Origin: Pseudomonas thivervalensis
GTDB lineage: Bacteria; Pseudomonadota; Gammaproteobacteria; Pseudomonadales; Pseudomonadaceae
DNA length: 64,000 nt
NCBI RefSeq assembly: GCF_001269655.1
Contig: NZ_LHVE01000020.1
Location: 620,001 to 684,000, forward strand
Direction: 5' to 3'
Within the stretch, counting starts at the first letter, position 1. Each line of letters opens with the position of its first letter. The notes below the pieces were generated by a model. That model was not told the DNA's origin. It saw nothing but the letters and a program-made list of their open reading frames with translations, and did no database searches. Of the stretch, positions 26,326 through 34,456 are shown piece after piece. A program made the translations under genes and the position numbers.

Positions 26326-27585
26326 TTAGCGGGCAAGCGCGAATGCTGGCGCCATCCGCTCCTGCTCATTACCTGAGATTCCTAGATAGCGCGCAACCTT
26401 GGGCCATTTGCTGATGACGCTTTGGAACTTCTCGATGGTTTGTCTGGCATCGTCAGCAGAGACTCGAAAGTAGCCGGCCACGCTCATTGCCAAATCGAGA
26501 TCTATGGCGTTATCCGCCTCTGAAACGTTGAGCCTCAAGCCAGTGTCACCGGGGACAGGGTTCATGTCATACGCAGGCGAAAGACGCCAACCGCGTCCTG
26601 GCTCCAGCAGGAAACCATGGTTGCGTAGATGATCGTCAGTGTTCGAAACCAGCATGTTGAAGACAACTCTTCGCCAAAGCTCGGGAAGATCCACATCGGG
26701 GGACGCCCCCTCCCTCACTAATACCTCCGCAATTTCCAGATAGCTCGCCCCTGTCTCATGCCCGTCACCATCCTGGTGGTCCGTCAGGGTCATCGCTGAA
26801 GAAAAATGAAGTCGCCCACCCTTGGCTGTTCTGTCAAAGCGCTTGACCATGAAACAGTGATGCTCGCTCGCATACCGTTGCGCTTTTCCTTCAGCAACAT
26901 TTAGCCCACACCCCTGGGCCAATGTATTGACGACCATCTCCCAGCCGCCCACGTCGTGAGTGTCCTTATTGCTGGGAAATTTCCCTATCCAGAGTGCTTG
27001 ATCATCGTCTACCACACTTGCCTTGGGTCTTGCCCCACCCAACGAGCCACCAGGGGCAATGAGCATTCGAATCCAGTCCTGACCATGGGCTCCCCGATCC
27101 TCTCCAGCTTCAAATCGACGCGAAGCCTCTTCAAGCTCACGCATACGGGCCATAGGTGGGGCGGCTTGCTCCACATGGTCGTCAAGAAACGCTCCTTCTT
27201 CCTCAACTTTGTAACGCAGCCCCCCTACCCGGTAAGCGTCGTGAACGCCGATAAGGTAGTCCGAGTCAAATAGCCGTGCGTCCTGCGGTACAAAGCCGGC
27301 TCTCTTATCTCGCTCCAGCCGACGATCCATCAGCAGTCGTCCCCATCGATCAGGCGAGGAATCCGATACGCACCCAAAGCAATTTCGCGCTGGATACTGC
27401 CGCCCTTCGTAAGGTTGAATTCGAGGGTCGATCACAATCTGAGTATGAATCGTTTGAAGAGCAGCCCGCGCGTATTCGAACTCCATACGCTCGGATCCTG
27501 CCAATCTTCGAGGATGGAGAGTTCCAAGCAGTACCGGTGCCGCGTCATTCCAGCCTGCGTAGACGAAAATCCTTTCAGGCATCAT
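26326..27585 (-). CDS. hipA: HipA-family serine/threonine kinase toxin
   Basis: 419 residues. The N-terminal HipA subdomain has VLLGTLHPRRLAGSERMEF. The kinase part has the Ser-containing P-loop-like segment APGGSLGGARPKA, the catalytic SNTDDHLRNHGF (Asp, His, Asn), and the metal-binding LSPAYDMNPVPG. HipA kinases inactivate targets such as glutamyl-tRNA synthetase and cause growth arrest; the target here is unknown. It overlaps the upstream antitoxin gene by 11 bp, the normal TA layout. Codons are somewhat less GC-rich than in the flanking NAD genes, suggesting acquisition. Confidence 0.88.
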   Translation of the reverse strand: MMPERIFVYAGWNDAAPVLLGTLHPRRLAGSERMEFEYARAALQTIHTQIVIDPRIQPYEGRQYPARNCFGCVSDSSPDRWGRLLMDRRLERDKRAGFVPQDARLFDSDYLIGVHDAYRVGGLRYKVEEEGAFLDDHVEQAAPPMARMRELEEASRRFEAGEDRGAHGQDWIRMLIAPGGSLGGARPKASVVDDDQALWIGKFPSNKDTHDVGGWEMVVNTLAQGCGLNVAEGKAQRYASEHHCFMVKRFDRTAKGGRLHFSSAMTLTDHQDGDGHETGASYLEIAEVLVREGASPDVDLPELWRRVVFNMLVSNTDDHLRNHGFLLEPGRGWRLSPAYDMNPVPGDTGLRLNVSEADNAIDLDLAMSVAGYFRVSADDARQTIEKFQSVISKWPKVARYLGISGNEQERMAPAFALAR

Positions 27586-28036
27586 CGTCCCCTAGAAGCT
27601 TCTTAGCCAGTTCCGAGCTTGTCTGGCTCCGACTGACGGTGGCAGACGACATAGCGAGGTTCTCTTGCGCTGAGTGGCTGATCAAATTGTCTCGATGAAA
27701 CTGACCAGGCAGCGGTACTTTCGGCTTGATGTGCTCGACTGTGAAACGCCTCTTCAATTCAGCATCTTGCAGATCACGGCCTAACTCATCCGTGTGTGCG
27801 AGTAACTCAAGGTCCTTCTCCAACCCCAACACCACTAATACCGACATGTAAGCCCCGATGGTCACTGCAGGGCTGCCATTCTCCAAGGCCCTCAACGTAG
27901 GCGCGCTCATGCCTGCCCGCGCAGCCATTTGCGCCGCAGTGATCTTACGGCGCTTGCGAGCCAGCTCGATCCGTTCGCCAAACTGGCGCAGGAGCCGCTC
28001 AGCTGACGGCATGAGAGGTGCTGTTTTTTTTGGCAT
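27575..28036 (-). CDS. hipB: HipB-like XRE antitoxin
   Basis: 153 residues. A Cro/CI-type helix-turn-helix lies at about residues 18-60 (RKITAAQMAARAGMSAPTLRALE as key helices, quoted in part), followed by about 80 residues that probably contact HipA; longer than E. coli HipB (88). The ATG at 28036 has no Shine-Dalgarno; an AT-rich operator half-site ends only 3 nt upstream, so the message may be nearly leaderless or the start may be ATG at residue 9. Autorepression through the upstream repeats is likely. Confidence 0.85.
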   Translation of the reverse strand: MPKKTAPLMPSAERLLRQFGERIELARKRRKITAAQMAARAGMSAPTLRALENGSPAVTIGAYMSVLVVLGLEKDLELLAHTDELGRDLQDAELKRRFTVEHIKPKVPLPGQFHRDNLISHSAQENLAMSSATVSRSQTSSELAKKLLGDDDA

Positions 28037-28039
28037 GTC

Positions 28040-28078
28040 AGTATTTTTTCAGTTTCTTCGTTAATTTGAAAAAATACT
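28040..28078. promoter_or_regulatory. Candidate HipB operator 1 (12-bp inverted repeat)
   Basis: AGTATTTTTTCA (28040-28051) and its perfect inverse TGAAAAAATACT (28067-28078), 15 bp apart, directly upstream of hipB. A third exact copy is at 28123-28134. Confidence 0.7.
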
Positions 28079-28118
28079 AGCATAGCTATCGTCGACGTAC
28101 GCTAGGCGAAGCCAAATA

Positions 28119-28165
28119 TGAAAGTATTTTTTCATAATCTATAGAATAATCGATAAATACTTTCA
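28119..28165. promoter_or_regulatory. Candidate HipB operator 2
   Basis: TGAAAGTATTT (28119-28129) and its perfect inverse AAATACTTTCA (28155-28165), 25 bp apart; it also contains the exact AGTATTTTTTCA of operator 1 at 28123-28134. It lies between the hipB start and the stop of the FAD oxidase gene, about 85 bp beyond the ATG. Confidence 0.6.
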
Positions 28166-28174
28166 GCCATGCCT

Positions 28175-29644
28175 TTACCCGACCGGGAAGCCAGCAGCGG
28201 CCGACTGAGTCACTCCCAGCCCGGCAGTAAAGACCTTACCCGGATTCATCAGCCCCGCCGGGTCCAACGTGCGCTTGATGGCACGCATCAACTCGATCTC
28301 CAGCGGATCCTTGAAGTGAACCGCCGCGTCAGGCTTGGCTTGTCCCAGCCCATGCTCAGCGCTGATGCTGCCGTTGAAGGCACTGGTCATCCGGTAGATG
28401 GCCTGCGTGATCGCCTGTTCCCGCGCCTTGAACGAGGCGTCCTCGTCGCCGATCGGCTTGCTGATGTTGTAGTGCAGGTTGCCGTCGCCCATGTGGCCAT
28501 AAGAAACGATGCGCACGCCCGGAAAGTCCTGTTGCAGGACTTTGTCGGTGCGCTCGATGAACTCCGGAATCCGGCTCACGGGTACGCTGATGTCATGCTT
28601 GAGGCTCGGGCCTTCATGATTTTGCGCCTCGGAGATCCCTTCGCGCAGCGCCCACAGGGCGGCGGCCTGCGCCTGGCTGCTGGCCAACACCGCGTCGATG
28701 ACCCAACCGCGTTCGAAGGCATGGGCCAGGCCGTTTTCCAGCAACAGCGTCAAGGGCGCGTCGGGCACTGTGTCGCGCAGTTCAATCAAGGCGTACCAAG
28801 GGTGCTTCGCTTCCAGCGGGTCATTGCAGCCGGCCACATGGTCCAGGACAAAGTCCAGGCTCTGGCGCGACATCATCTCGAAGCCCGTCAGGCGATCGGC
28901 GCACAGGCTGCGGATATGGCCGATCAAGTCCACCGCCGCTTGCGGCGAAGGCAGAGCGACCCAGGCTGTCGCCGTGCTGTGGGTGGCCGGGAACAGTTTC
29001 AGCACCGCCGCGGTGATGATGCCCAACGTGCCTTCCGAGCCGATGAACAAATGCTTGAGATCGTAACCGGTGTTGTCCTTGCGCAAGCCCCGCAAACCGT
29101 TCCAGACGCGGCCGTCAGGCAGCACCACTTCCAGGCCCAGGGTCAGCTCACGCATGTTGCCGTAGCGCAGCACCGCCGTGCCGCCGGCGTTGGTCGCCAG
29201 ATTGCCGCCCACCGTGCAACTGCCCTCCGCCCCCAACGACAGCGGAAACAGGCGACCGGCCTGGCTGGCGGCGTCCTGTAGCTGCTGCAGGATTACCCCC
29301 GCCTCGACCGTGATGGTTTCATTGGCCAGGTCGATCTCACGGATGCGCTTCATCCGGGTCAAGGACAACACCACCTGGCTGCCTGAGGCATCGGGGATCG
29401 AGCCGCCACACAAGCCGGTGTTGCCGCCCTGCGGCACCAAGGCAACTTGGGCGTCATGGCAGATGCGCACAACCTCGGCCACTTCTTCGGTCGTGGCCGG
29501 GCGCACCACCAGGGCGGCCTGGCCTTGATAGGCGTTACGCCAGTCCGTCAGATAGCTGTGCATCAATTCAGGGTCGCGCACCAATCCCGCTTGCCCGACC
29601 ACCTGCTCGATGCGCTGGAGCACTTGATCGCTCAACGATGACAT
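28175..29644 (-). CDS. FAD-linked oxidase / 2-hydroxyacid dehydrogenase (D-lactate/D-2-hydroxyglutarate dehydrogenase family)
   Basis: 489 residues. The PCMH-type FAD-binding domain has VPQGGNTGLCGGSIPD and CTVGGNLATNAGGTAVLRYG (residues about 70-150). The C-terminal FAD oxidase domain has the metal/substrate motif YGHMGDGNLHYNIS and SAEHGLGQAK, ending NPGKVF plus a 16-residue tail. Family members oxidise D-2-hydroxyacids and pass electrons to the respiratory chain or a flavoprotein. ATG at 29644 behind GGGAGAAGAG. It is the last gene of the sugar-diacid operon, 12 bp after the dehydratase, so a hydroxydiacid or aldarate intermediate is a plausible substrate (inference). Confidence 0.85.
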   Translation of the reverse strand: MSSLSDQVLQRIEQVVGQAGLVRDPELMHSYLTDWRNAYQGQAALVVRPATTEEVAEVVRICHDAQVALVPQGGNTGLCGGSIPDASGSQVVLSLTRMKRIREIDLANETITVEAGVILQQLQDAASQAGRLFPLSLGAEGSCTVGGNLATNAGGTAVLRYGNMRELTLGLEVVLPDGRVWNGLRGLRKDNTGYDLKHLFIGSEGTLGIITAAVLKLFPATHSTATAWVALPSPQAAVDLIGHIRSLCADRLTGFEMMSRQSLDFVLDHVAGCNDPLEAKHPWYALIELRDTVPDAPLTLLLENGLAHAFERGWVIDAVLASSQAQAAALWALREGISEAQNHEGPSLKHDISVPVSRIPEFIERTDKVLQQDFPGVRIVSYGHMGDGNLHYNISKPIGDEDASFKAREQAITQAIYRMTSAFNGSISAEHGLGQAKPDAAVHFKDPLEIELMRAIKRTLDPAGLMNPGKVFTAGLGVTQSAAAGFPVG

Positions 29645-29656
29645 CTCTTCTCCCGT

Positions 29657-30814
29657 TTATGGACGCTGGCCGAACTCGGCCTGACCAGCCGTCCAGCCCG
29701 CCACGCGCTCGCTCAAGGACAATCCAAGGCCAGGCCGGGTGGGCACCAACATGCGCCCATCACGGGTTTGCATGCGTTCGTTGAACAGCGGTTCCAGCCA
29801 TTCGAAATGTTCCACCCAAGGCTCGCGGCTGTAAGTGGCGGCCAGATGGATATGCAGCTCCATGGCAAAGTGCGGCGCGATCATCAGCCCCGCGTGCTCG
29901 GCCAATGCCTGGACCTTGAGGTAAGGGGTGATGCCACCGACACGGGGCGCGTCGGGCATCAGGTAATCGGCCGCGCGCAGCTTGATGAATTCCCAGTGCT
30001 CGGCAACGCTGGTGAGCATTTCACCGGTGGCGATCGGCGTATCGAATTGCAGGGCCAGCGCGGCATGACCTTCGGCGTCGTAGCAGTCCAGCGGTTCCTC
30101 GATCCAGACCAGGTTGAGCGGCTCAAGGCGTCGGCACATGCGCTGCGCAGTGGGTCGGTCCCACTGCTGGTTGGCGTCGACCATCAAGGGGAAGTCATCC
30201 CCCAGGTGTTTGCGGATGGTGCTGACCCGGTGCAGATCCAGCGCCTGGTCAGGCTGGCCGACCTTGAGCTTGATCCCGCCGATGCCTTTTTCCCGGGAGA
30301 TGTCGGTATTGATCATCAGTTGATCAAGCGGCGTGTGCAGGAATCCACCCGATGTGTTGTAGCACTGGACAGAATCGCGATGAGCGCCGAGCAAGCGCGC
30401 CAGGGAAAGGTTGGCCCGCTTGGCTTTCAAGTCCCACAGGGCGACATCGAATGCACCGATCGCCTGGGTCGCCAGGCCGCTGCGCCCCACCGAGGCACCC
30501 GCCCAGCAGAGCTTGTCCCACAGTTTGGAAATGTCGCTGGGATTTTCGCCGATGAGGCTGGGGGCGACTTCCTGGGCGTGGGCAAATTGCCCGGGGCCAC
30601 CGGCGCGCTTGGAATAGCTGAACCCCAGGCCACGGTGGCCGTCCCTGGTTTCGATTTCCACAAACAGAATGGCGATTTCGGTCATTGGCTTTTGCCGACC
30701 GGTCAACACCTTGGCGTCGCTGATGGGGTTGGCCAACGGTAGGAAAACCGAGGCCACGCGCACCCAGGCAATACGATCGTCGTCGGCGGAAGACAGTTGA
30801 GGCGTGTCTTGCAT
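29657..30814 (-). CDS. Enolase-superfamily sugar-diacid dehydratase (L-talarate/galactarate dehydratase-like)
   Basis: 385 residues from the ATG at 30814 (GGAG 8 nt upstream); a GTG at 30853 is possible. It closely resembles the Salmonella talarate/galactarate dehydratase as I recall it: SDAKVLTGRQKP, GGFSYSKRAGG-like loop, CYNTSGGFLHTPLDQ. Enolase residues are visible: KxK base in GGIKLKVGQ, metal ligands in MVDANQQW, WIEEPLD and ATGEMLTS, PDAPRVGG, and the catalytic His in IAPHFAMELH. It dehydrates an aldarate to a keto-deoxy acid. The Tct-type transporter genes upstream fit uptake of a diacid. Substrate preference among talarate, galactarate and relatives is not settled by sequence. Confidence 0.82.
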   Translation of the reverse strand: MQDTPQLSSADDDRIAWVRVASVFLPLANPISDAKVLTGRQKPMTEIAILFVEIETRDGHRGLGFSYSKRAGGPGQFAHAQEVAPSLIGENPSDISKLWDKLCWAGASVGRSGLATQAIGAFDVALWDLKAKRANLSLARLLGAHRDSVQCYNTSGGFLHTPLDQLMINTDISREKGIGGIKLKVGQPDQALDLHRVSTIRKHLGDDFPLMVDANQQWDRPTAQRMCRRLEPLNLVWIEEPLDCYDAEGHAALALQFDTPIATGEMLTSVAEHWEFIKLRAADYLMPDAPRVGGITPYLKVQALAEHAGLMIAPHFAMELHIHLAATYSREPWVEHFEWLEPLFNERMQTRDGRMLVPTRPGLGLSLSERVAGWTAGQAEFGQRP

Positions 30815-30884
30815 GGCTATGCTCCGAACGGTTGGGTTCGGCTGCTGCAACACAGCGTCGTGTTACAGCAGCGAATGCAGTGGA

Positions 30885-32405
30885 CTAGCTGCGCATCAAT
30901 TCAATGGCCGCGCTTTTGCGGTTGCGAATGACCGTCACCAAGTGCCAGGAGATGGAGGCGGCAGCCAGGATGAGAAAGCCCGCCGAAATGGGATTGGTCA
31001 GGAAGCCGCCGAAGTTGCCATCGGACAGCATCAAGCCTCGACGCAAGTTGGTTTCAGCCATCGGACCGAGGATGAAGCCGATGATGAACGGTGCAATCGG
31101 CAAACCGGCCTTGACGAACCCGTACCCCAGCAAGCCAAACAGCAATACCGCCCAGACATCGAAGATCCGGCTGTTCAGGCCGAAGGCACCGACCACGCAG
31201 AGCACCAGGATAATCGGCAGCAGAATGTGCTTGGGCACCGCCAGCAACTTGATGAACATGCGCAGGCCGTAGAACTCCAGTACCAGCATCAGTACGGAAG
31301 CGAGGATCAGCGCGGCGAAAATCGTGTAGACCAGCGGCGCCTGGCTGATGAACAGCAGGGGCCCGGGCTGGATGCCGTGGATCATGAAGCCGCCCAGCAT
31401 GACTGCCGTGGTGGTATCGCCAGGAATGCCCAGCGTCAGCAGGGGAATCATCGCGCCGCCGATGCCGGCATTGTTGGCCGTCTCGCTGGCGACCACGCCG
31501 TCGATCTTGCCTTTGCCGAACTCCTCAGGCGTCTTGGAACGTTTCTTCGCCACGATGTAAGAGACGATATTCGACGTACCGGCACCAATGCCGGGCAAGA
31601 TGCCAATGCCCAGGCCGATCAGGGACGAACGGGTGGCGTTGGGCAACTGGCCGACAAACTCCTTCATCGAAAAACCGAAACCTTTCACGCCTTTCATGCT
31701 GACGTGCTGGGGTTTGGCCCGGTGGCTCAGGCGTGCGCTCTCAGCGAACTTCAATACTTCGGCGACGGCGAACATACCGATCATCACGGTGAGCATCGCA
31801 AAGCCGCCGTTGAGGCTCGGCAGGTCAAAGGTAAAACGGCGGATCGCCTCGACCGGGGCGATCCCCACGGTGGAGAAAGCAAAACCCAGGGCACCGGCAA
31901 ACAAGCCTTTGACCAGCGAGCCGGTGGACAGCGTGGCGATCAGCGTCAGCGAAAAGATCGCGATAGAGAAGTATTCGTGCGGGCCAAAGCTCAGGGCCAG
32001 TTCCGCCAGGATCGGGGCGATGAACATCAGTGCGGCGATACTGAAAATCGTGCCGAGAAACGAGAACACCACGCCAATCCCAAGGGCCTTGACGCCATGG
32101 CCCTGTTTCATCAGCGGCCAACCATCGAACGTCGTCGCGATGGAGGCCGGCGTTCCCGGTATGTTGAGCAATATCGCCGATATCAGCCCTCCCGAGGTGG
32201 CGCCAACGAACAACGCGACCAACAGCGCCAGGCCAGTACCAGGCCCCATCGAGTAAGTCAGCGGCAAAAATAGAGCGATCGCCATCGTGGCCGAAAGTCC
32301 AGGTATCGCACCAAAGATGATTCCTACCACCACGCCGAGGGTGATTATCAGGAAAGCGTAGGGTGTAAGTACGGCTGCGAAGCCTGTTTGCATGAGTTCA
32401 ATCAT
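30885..32405 (-). CDS. Tripartite tricarboxylate transporter, large permease (TctA family)
   Basis: 506 residues, about 12 membrane segments. The TctA signatures are seen: IIFGAIPGLSATMAIALFLP near residue 30 and LGIGILPGIGAGTSNIVSY near residue 255, the duplicated Gly/Pro-rich loops. It works with the small permease and the periplasmic binding protein encoded just upstream (9-bp gap to TctB). The 70-bp gap to the dehydratase gene carries no obvious terminator. Substrate inferred as a sugar diacid from the next gene. Confidence 0.92.
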   Translation of the reverse strand: MIELMQTGFAAVLTPYAFLIITLGVVVGIIFGAIPGLSATMAIALFLPLTYSMGPGTGLALLVALFVGATSGGLISAILLNIPGTPASIATTFDGWPLMKQGHGVKALGIGVVFSFLGTIFSIAALMFIAPILAELALSFGPHEYFSIAIFSLTLIATLSTGSLVKGLFAGALGFAFSTVGIAPVEAIRRFTFDLPSLNGGFAMLTVMIGMFAVAEVLKFAESARLSHRAKPQHVSMKGVKGFGFSMKEFVGQLPNATRSSLIGLGIGILPGIGAGTSNIVSYIVAKKRSKTPEEFGKGKIDGVVASETANNAGIGGAMIPLLTLGIPGDTTTAVMLGGFMIHGIQPGPLLFISQAPLVYTIFAALILASVLMLVLEFYGLRMFIKLLAVPKHILLPIILVLCVVGAFGLNSRIFDVWAVLLFGLLGYGFVKAGLPIAPFIIGFILGPMAETNLRRGLMLSDGNFGGFLTNPISAGFLILAAASISWHLVTVIRNRKSAAIELMRS

Positions 32406-32414
32406 GGCCGTCCC

Positions 32415-32888
32415 CTAGAAATCCAATAGACCGACCGGCAGGAGCAAGTCGAAGCCATGGCGAAAGATGTAAAAGATCAGGACAGACGAGACGACCGCTA
32501 TCAGCGCATATCGCAGGTGCTTGACCTTTTGATCCGCAGGGGTCAGTACGATGAACTGGGCATAGAGATAAAGCACGGTCGTGATCACGAAACCCAGCGG
32601 CACCATCAGCGCCGTATAAAGCAGCACCAATGCCAGGGACTTGATGACCGTTGGGTAATCGATCGCCTCCGGCTTTTCCGCAGGCTCGGCACTTTTGTCC
32701 GGCAGCTTTCGCCACACCCACAGTTGCAACGCGCCCAACAGGCACAACGCGACGGCGAGTACCCAAGGTACAAACGCGGCATCGATCGTCCCGCGACGCG
32801 GCAGGTTCATGGTCAATACCAGATAAGCGACGCCGGCACCGAGCATGGCCAGGCCGGCGATCAGCTCGTTTCTTTTATAGGAATCCAT
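32415..32888 (-). CDS. Tripartite tricarboxylate transporter, small permease (TctB family)
   Basis: 157 residues with four membrane segments: about 10-30, 40-62, 82-112 and 125-145, separated by a charged loop (KLPDKSAEPAEKPEAID). This is the size and topology of TctB/DUF1468 proteins. It lies between the TctC and TctA genes. Little sequence conservation exists in this family, so the call rests on topology and position. Confidence 0.85.
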   Translation of the reverse strand: MDSYKRNELIAGLAMLGAGVAYLVLTMNLPRRGTIDAAFVPWVLAVALCLLGALQLWVWRKLPDKSAEPAEKPEAIDYPTVIKSLALVLLYTALMVPLGFVITTVLYLYAQFIVLTPADQKVKHLRYALIAVVSSVLIFYIFRHGFDLLLPVGLLDF

Positions 32889-32964
32889 ACAGGCTCCTCT
32901 TGCTGGAAAGGACAGGTTGTCGGGTGCTGGCCAGCGCGGCGCGCACCCGAGCCGTTACGCAAAA

Positions 32965-33936
32965 TTATTTCGCTTTACGCATCTCGTCCTTGAACTGCAT
33001 GAAGCTGTCGCGGGTTTTATTCAACGTGGCGACGGCTTCTTCGGGGCCCTGGAAGCTGACCGGCTGCTTGAAGGACCTCTTCAGTTCCTCGGCGTATTCA
33101 GGCTCTTCGGTGATTTTCTTCATGGTATCGGCCATCTTCTTGACGATGGCCGGGTCCGTGCCTTTCGGGAAAGCAACGACGTAAGGCTTGTCCAGGATCA
33201 GGTCCACGCCTTGTTCCTTGAAAGTCTTGACGTCGCCCAGCAGCGCGTTGCGCTCAGCGTTGGGCTGACCCAAGGCAGTCATCTTGCCGCTGGAGATGTA
33301 ATCCTGGACCGAGCCATAGCTGATGGCGCCGAGGTCGATGCGCTTGCCCAGCAAGGCAACGATTTTTTCCGAGACGGTCCCGCTGTCGACCATTTTCAGT
33401 TTCACGCCAGCGAGCTTCTCGAACATCAAGCCTTGCAGGTGCGAGAAGTTGCCCATCTCGGTGCCATAGGTGATGGTGCCGGGCTTGGCCTTGGCTTTTT
33501 CAATCAGTTGGTCGAGGCTGTCAATGCCCGAGCTTTTCGCCGAGACGAACACCGCGCCTTTGTCGACGCCAGCGATGCAGGCGATATCAAACGCATCAAA
33601 ACGGTCCTCCGACAGCCCTGCGACCTCGTTCACGATCAACTGGCCGGTGTGGGTGAACAAGATGGTATTGCCATCCGGCGCCGCGCTCTTGACCGCATCG
33701 GCGGCGATGGTGCCCCCCCCGCCGGCCATGTTGGTGACAACCATGGTCTTGCCAGTAACCTTGGTGAAGTACTTGGCCATCATTCGTGCGTTGAAATCGG
33801 TATCACCGCCGGCGTTGGCGATCACCACAACCTGGACCGGACGATTTGGCCAGTCGCTGGCATCGGCAGCCATCGCCGTACCAGCAGTCAAACTCAAAAA
33901 CGAGGCGATCAAAGAGGCGCAGAGTGTTTTCTTCAT
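32965..33936 (-). CDS. Periplasmic solute-binding protein of the tripartite tricarboxylate transporter family (TctC/Bug)
   Basis: 323 residues. Signal peptide 1-24 (KKTLCASLIASFLSLTAG, cleavage after AMA). The mature protein starts DWPNRPVQVVVIANAGGDTD, then NMAGGGGTIAADAVKSAAPDG, the ligand-carboxylate-binding loops of Bug proteins. ATG at 33936 with GGAG 7 nt upstream; the open frame running to 34176 has no similarity and is rejected. First gene of the operon tctC-tctB-tctA-dehydratase-oxidase. Confidence 0.92.
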   Translation of the reverse strand: MKKTLCASLIASFLSLTAGTAMAADASDWPNRPVQVVVIANAGGDTDFNARMMAKYFTKVTGKTMVVTNMAGGGGTIAADAVKSAAPDGNTILFTHTGQLIVNEVAGLSEDRFDAFDIACIAGVDKGAVFVSAKSSGIDSLDQLIEKAKAKPGTITYGTEMGNFSHLQGLMFEKLAGVKLKMVDSGTVSEKIVALLGKRIDLGAISYGSVQDYISSGKMTALGQPNAERNALLGDVKTFKEQGVDLILDKPYVVAFPKGTDPAIVKKMADTMKKITEEPEYAEELKRSFKQPVSFQGPEEAVATLNKTRDSFMQFKDEMRKAK

Positions 33937-34370
33937 TATTGTTCTCCGGGTGCTGCCATTCATTGTGGGATTGAGGTTGAGCGAGAAACCAACACGCACG
34001 GTGCTAACGCCTGGCGGGACAGGCGAGACTGCTTGAAGGTTGAGATTGGGGAATTCGACTGCACTGGCGAGCGCGCACAGGGCTTTTCGGAAGGTAAAGA
34101 AGGACGTTGGCGCACGTCGATAACGCGTGGGTCCGGTGGACTGCAAATTCGCTGGGCGGCAAATGTAGAGATACATGGCTGCGCCTTTCGTTTTTATTAT
34201 TTTTTGATGTCATACGTTGTCGTATGACTGGATATCATCATCTATGTCCCACGTTGTCAACGCAGTTGTTCGGCGGCTCGCCGTGAATACGACGAACAGG
34301 GTGGGTGAGCCAGGCGTAATCGAATCGTGGCTCCTGGACAAATTCGGCCTGAAGTTTAGTTGCCCTCATA
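33937..34370. promoter_or_regulatory. Leader/promoter region of the sugar-diacid operon
   Basis: About 430 bp without a supported gene. It is AT-rich near 34190-34260 and holds a 20-bp palindrome at 34209-34228. A short open frame at 34004-34213 on the minus strand shows no recognisable features and is not called. Confidence 0.5.
34209..34228. promoter_or_regulatory. Candidate operator of the sugar-diacid operon
   Basis: GTCATACG-TTGT-CGTATGAC, a perfect 8-bp inverted repeat, about 270 bp upstream of the TctC ATG. Palindromes of this size and GTnnnAC flavour are common for GntR-family regulators of sugar-acid genes, but no regulator gene is nearby; the protein that binds is unknown. Confidence 0.55.
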
Positions 34371-34401
34371 AAAAAACCCCCTGAATTTCAGGGGGTTGGT
34401 T
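34371..34401 (-). terminator. Terminator after glmS
   Basis: AACCCCCTGAA (34375-34385) pairs with TTCAGGGGGTT (34387-34397); read on the minus strand it is followed by a run of seven T. A shorter T-run on the plus side means it could work in both directions. Confidence 0.88.
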
Positions 34402-34456
34402 TTTGAGCGTTTCGGATCAGAGCTGGCAGGCTGGCTCCGTTGCCCGCGCTTCAGCC

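Noticed and set aside
34004..34213. A 69-residue frame upstream of the TctC gene, next to the palindrome
   Set aside because: Considered as a leader peptide or small regulator; no ribosome site and no domain-like sequence.
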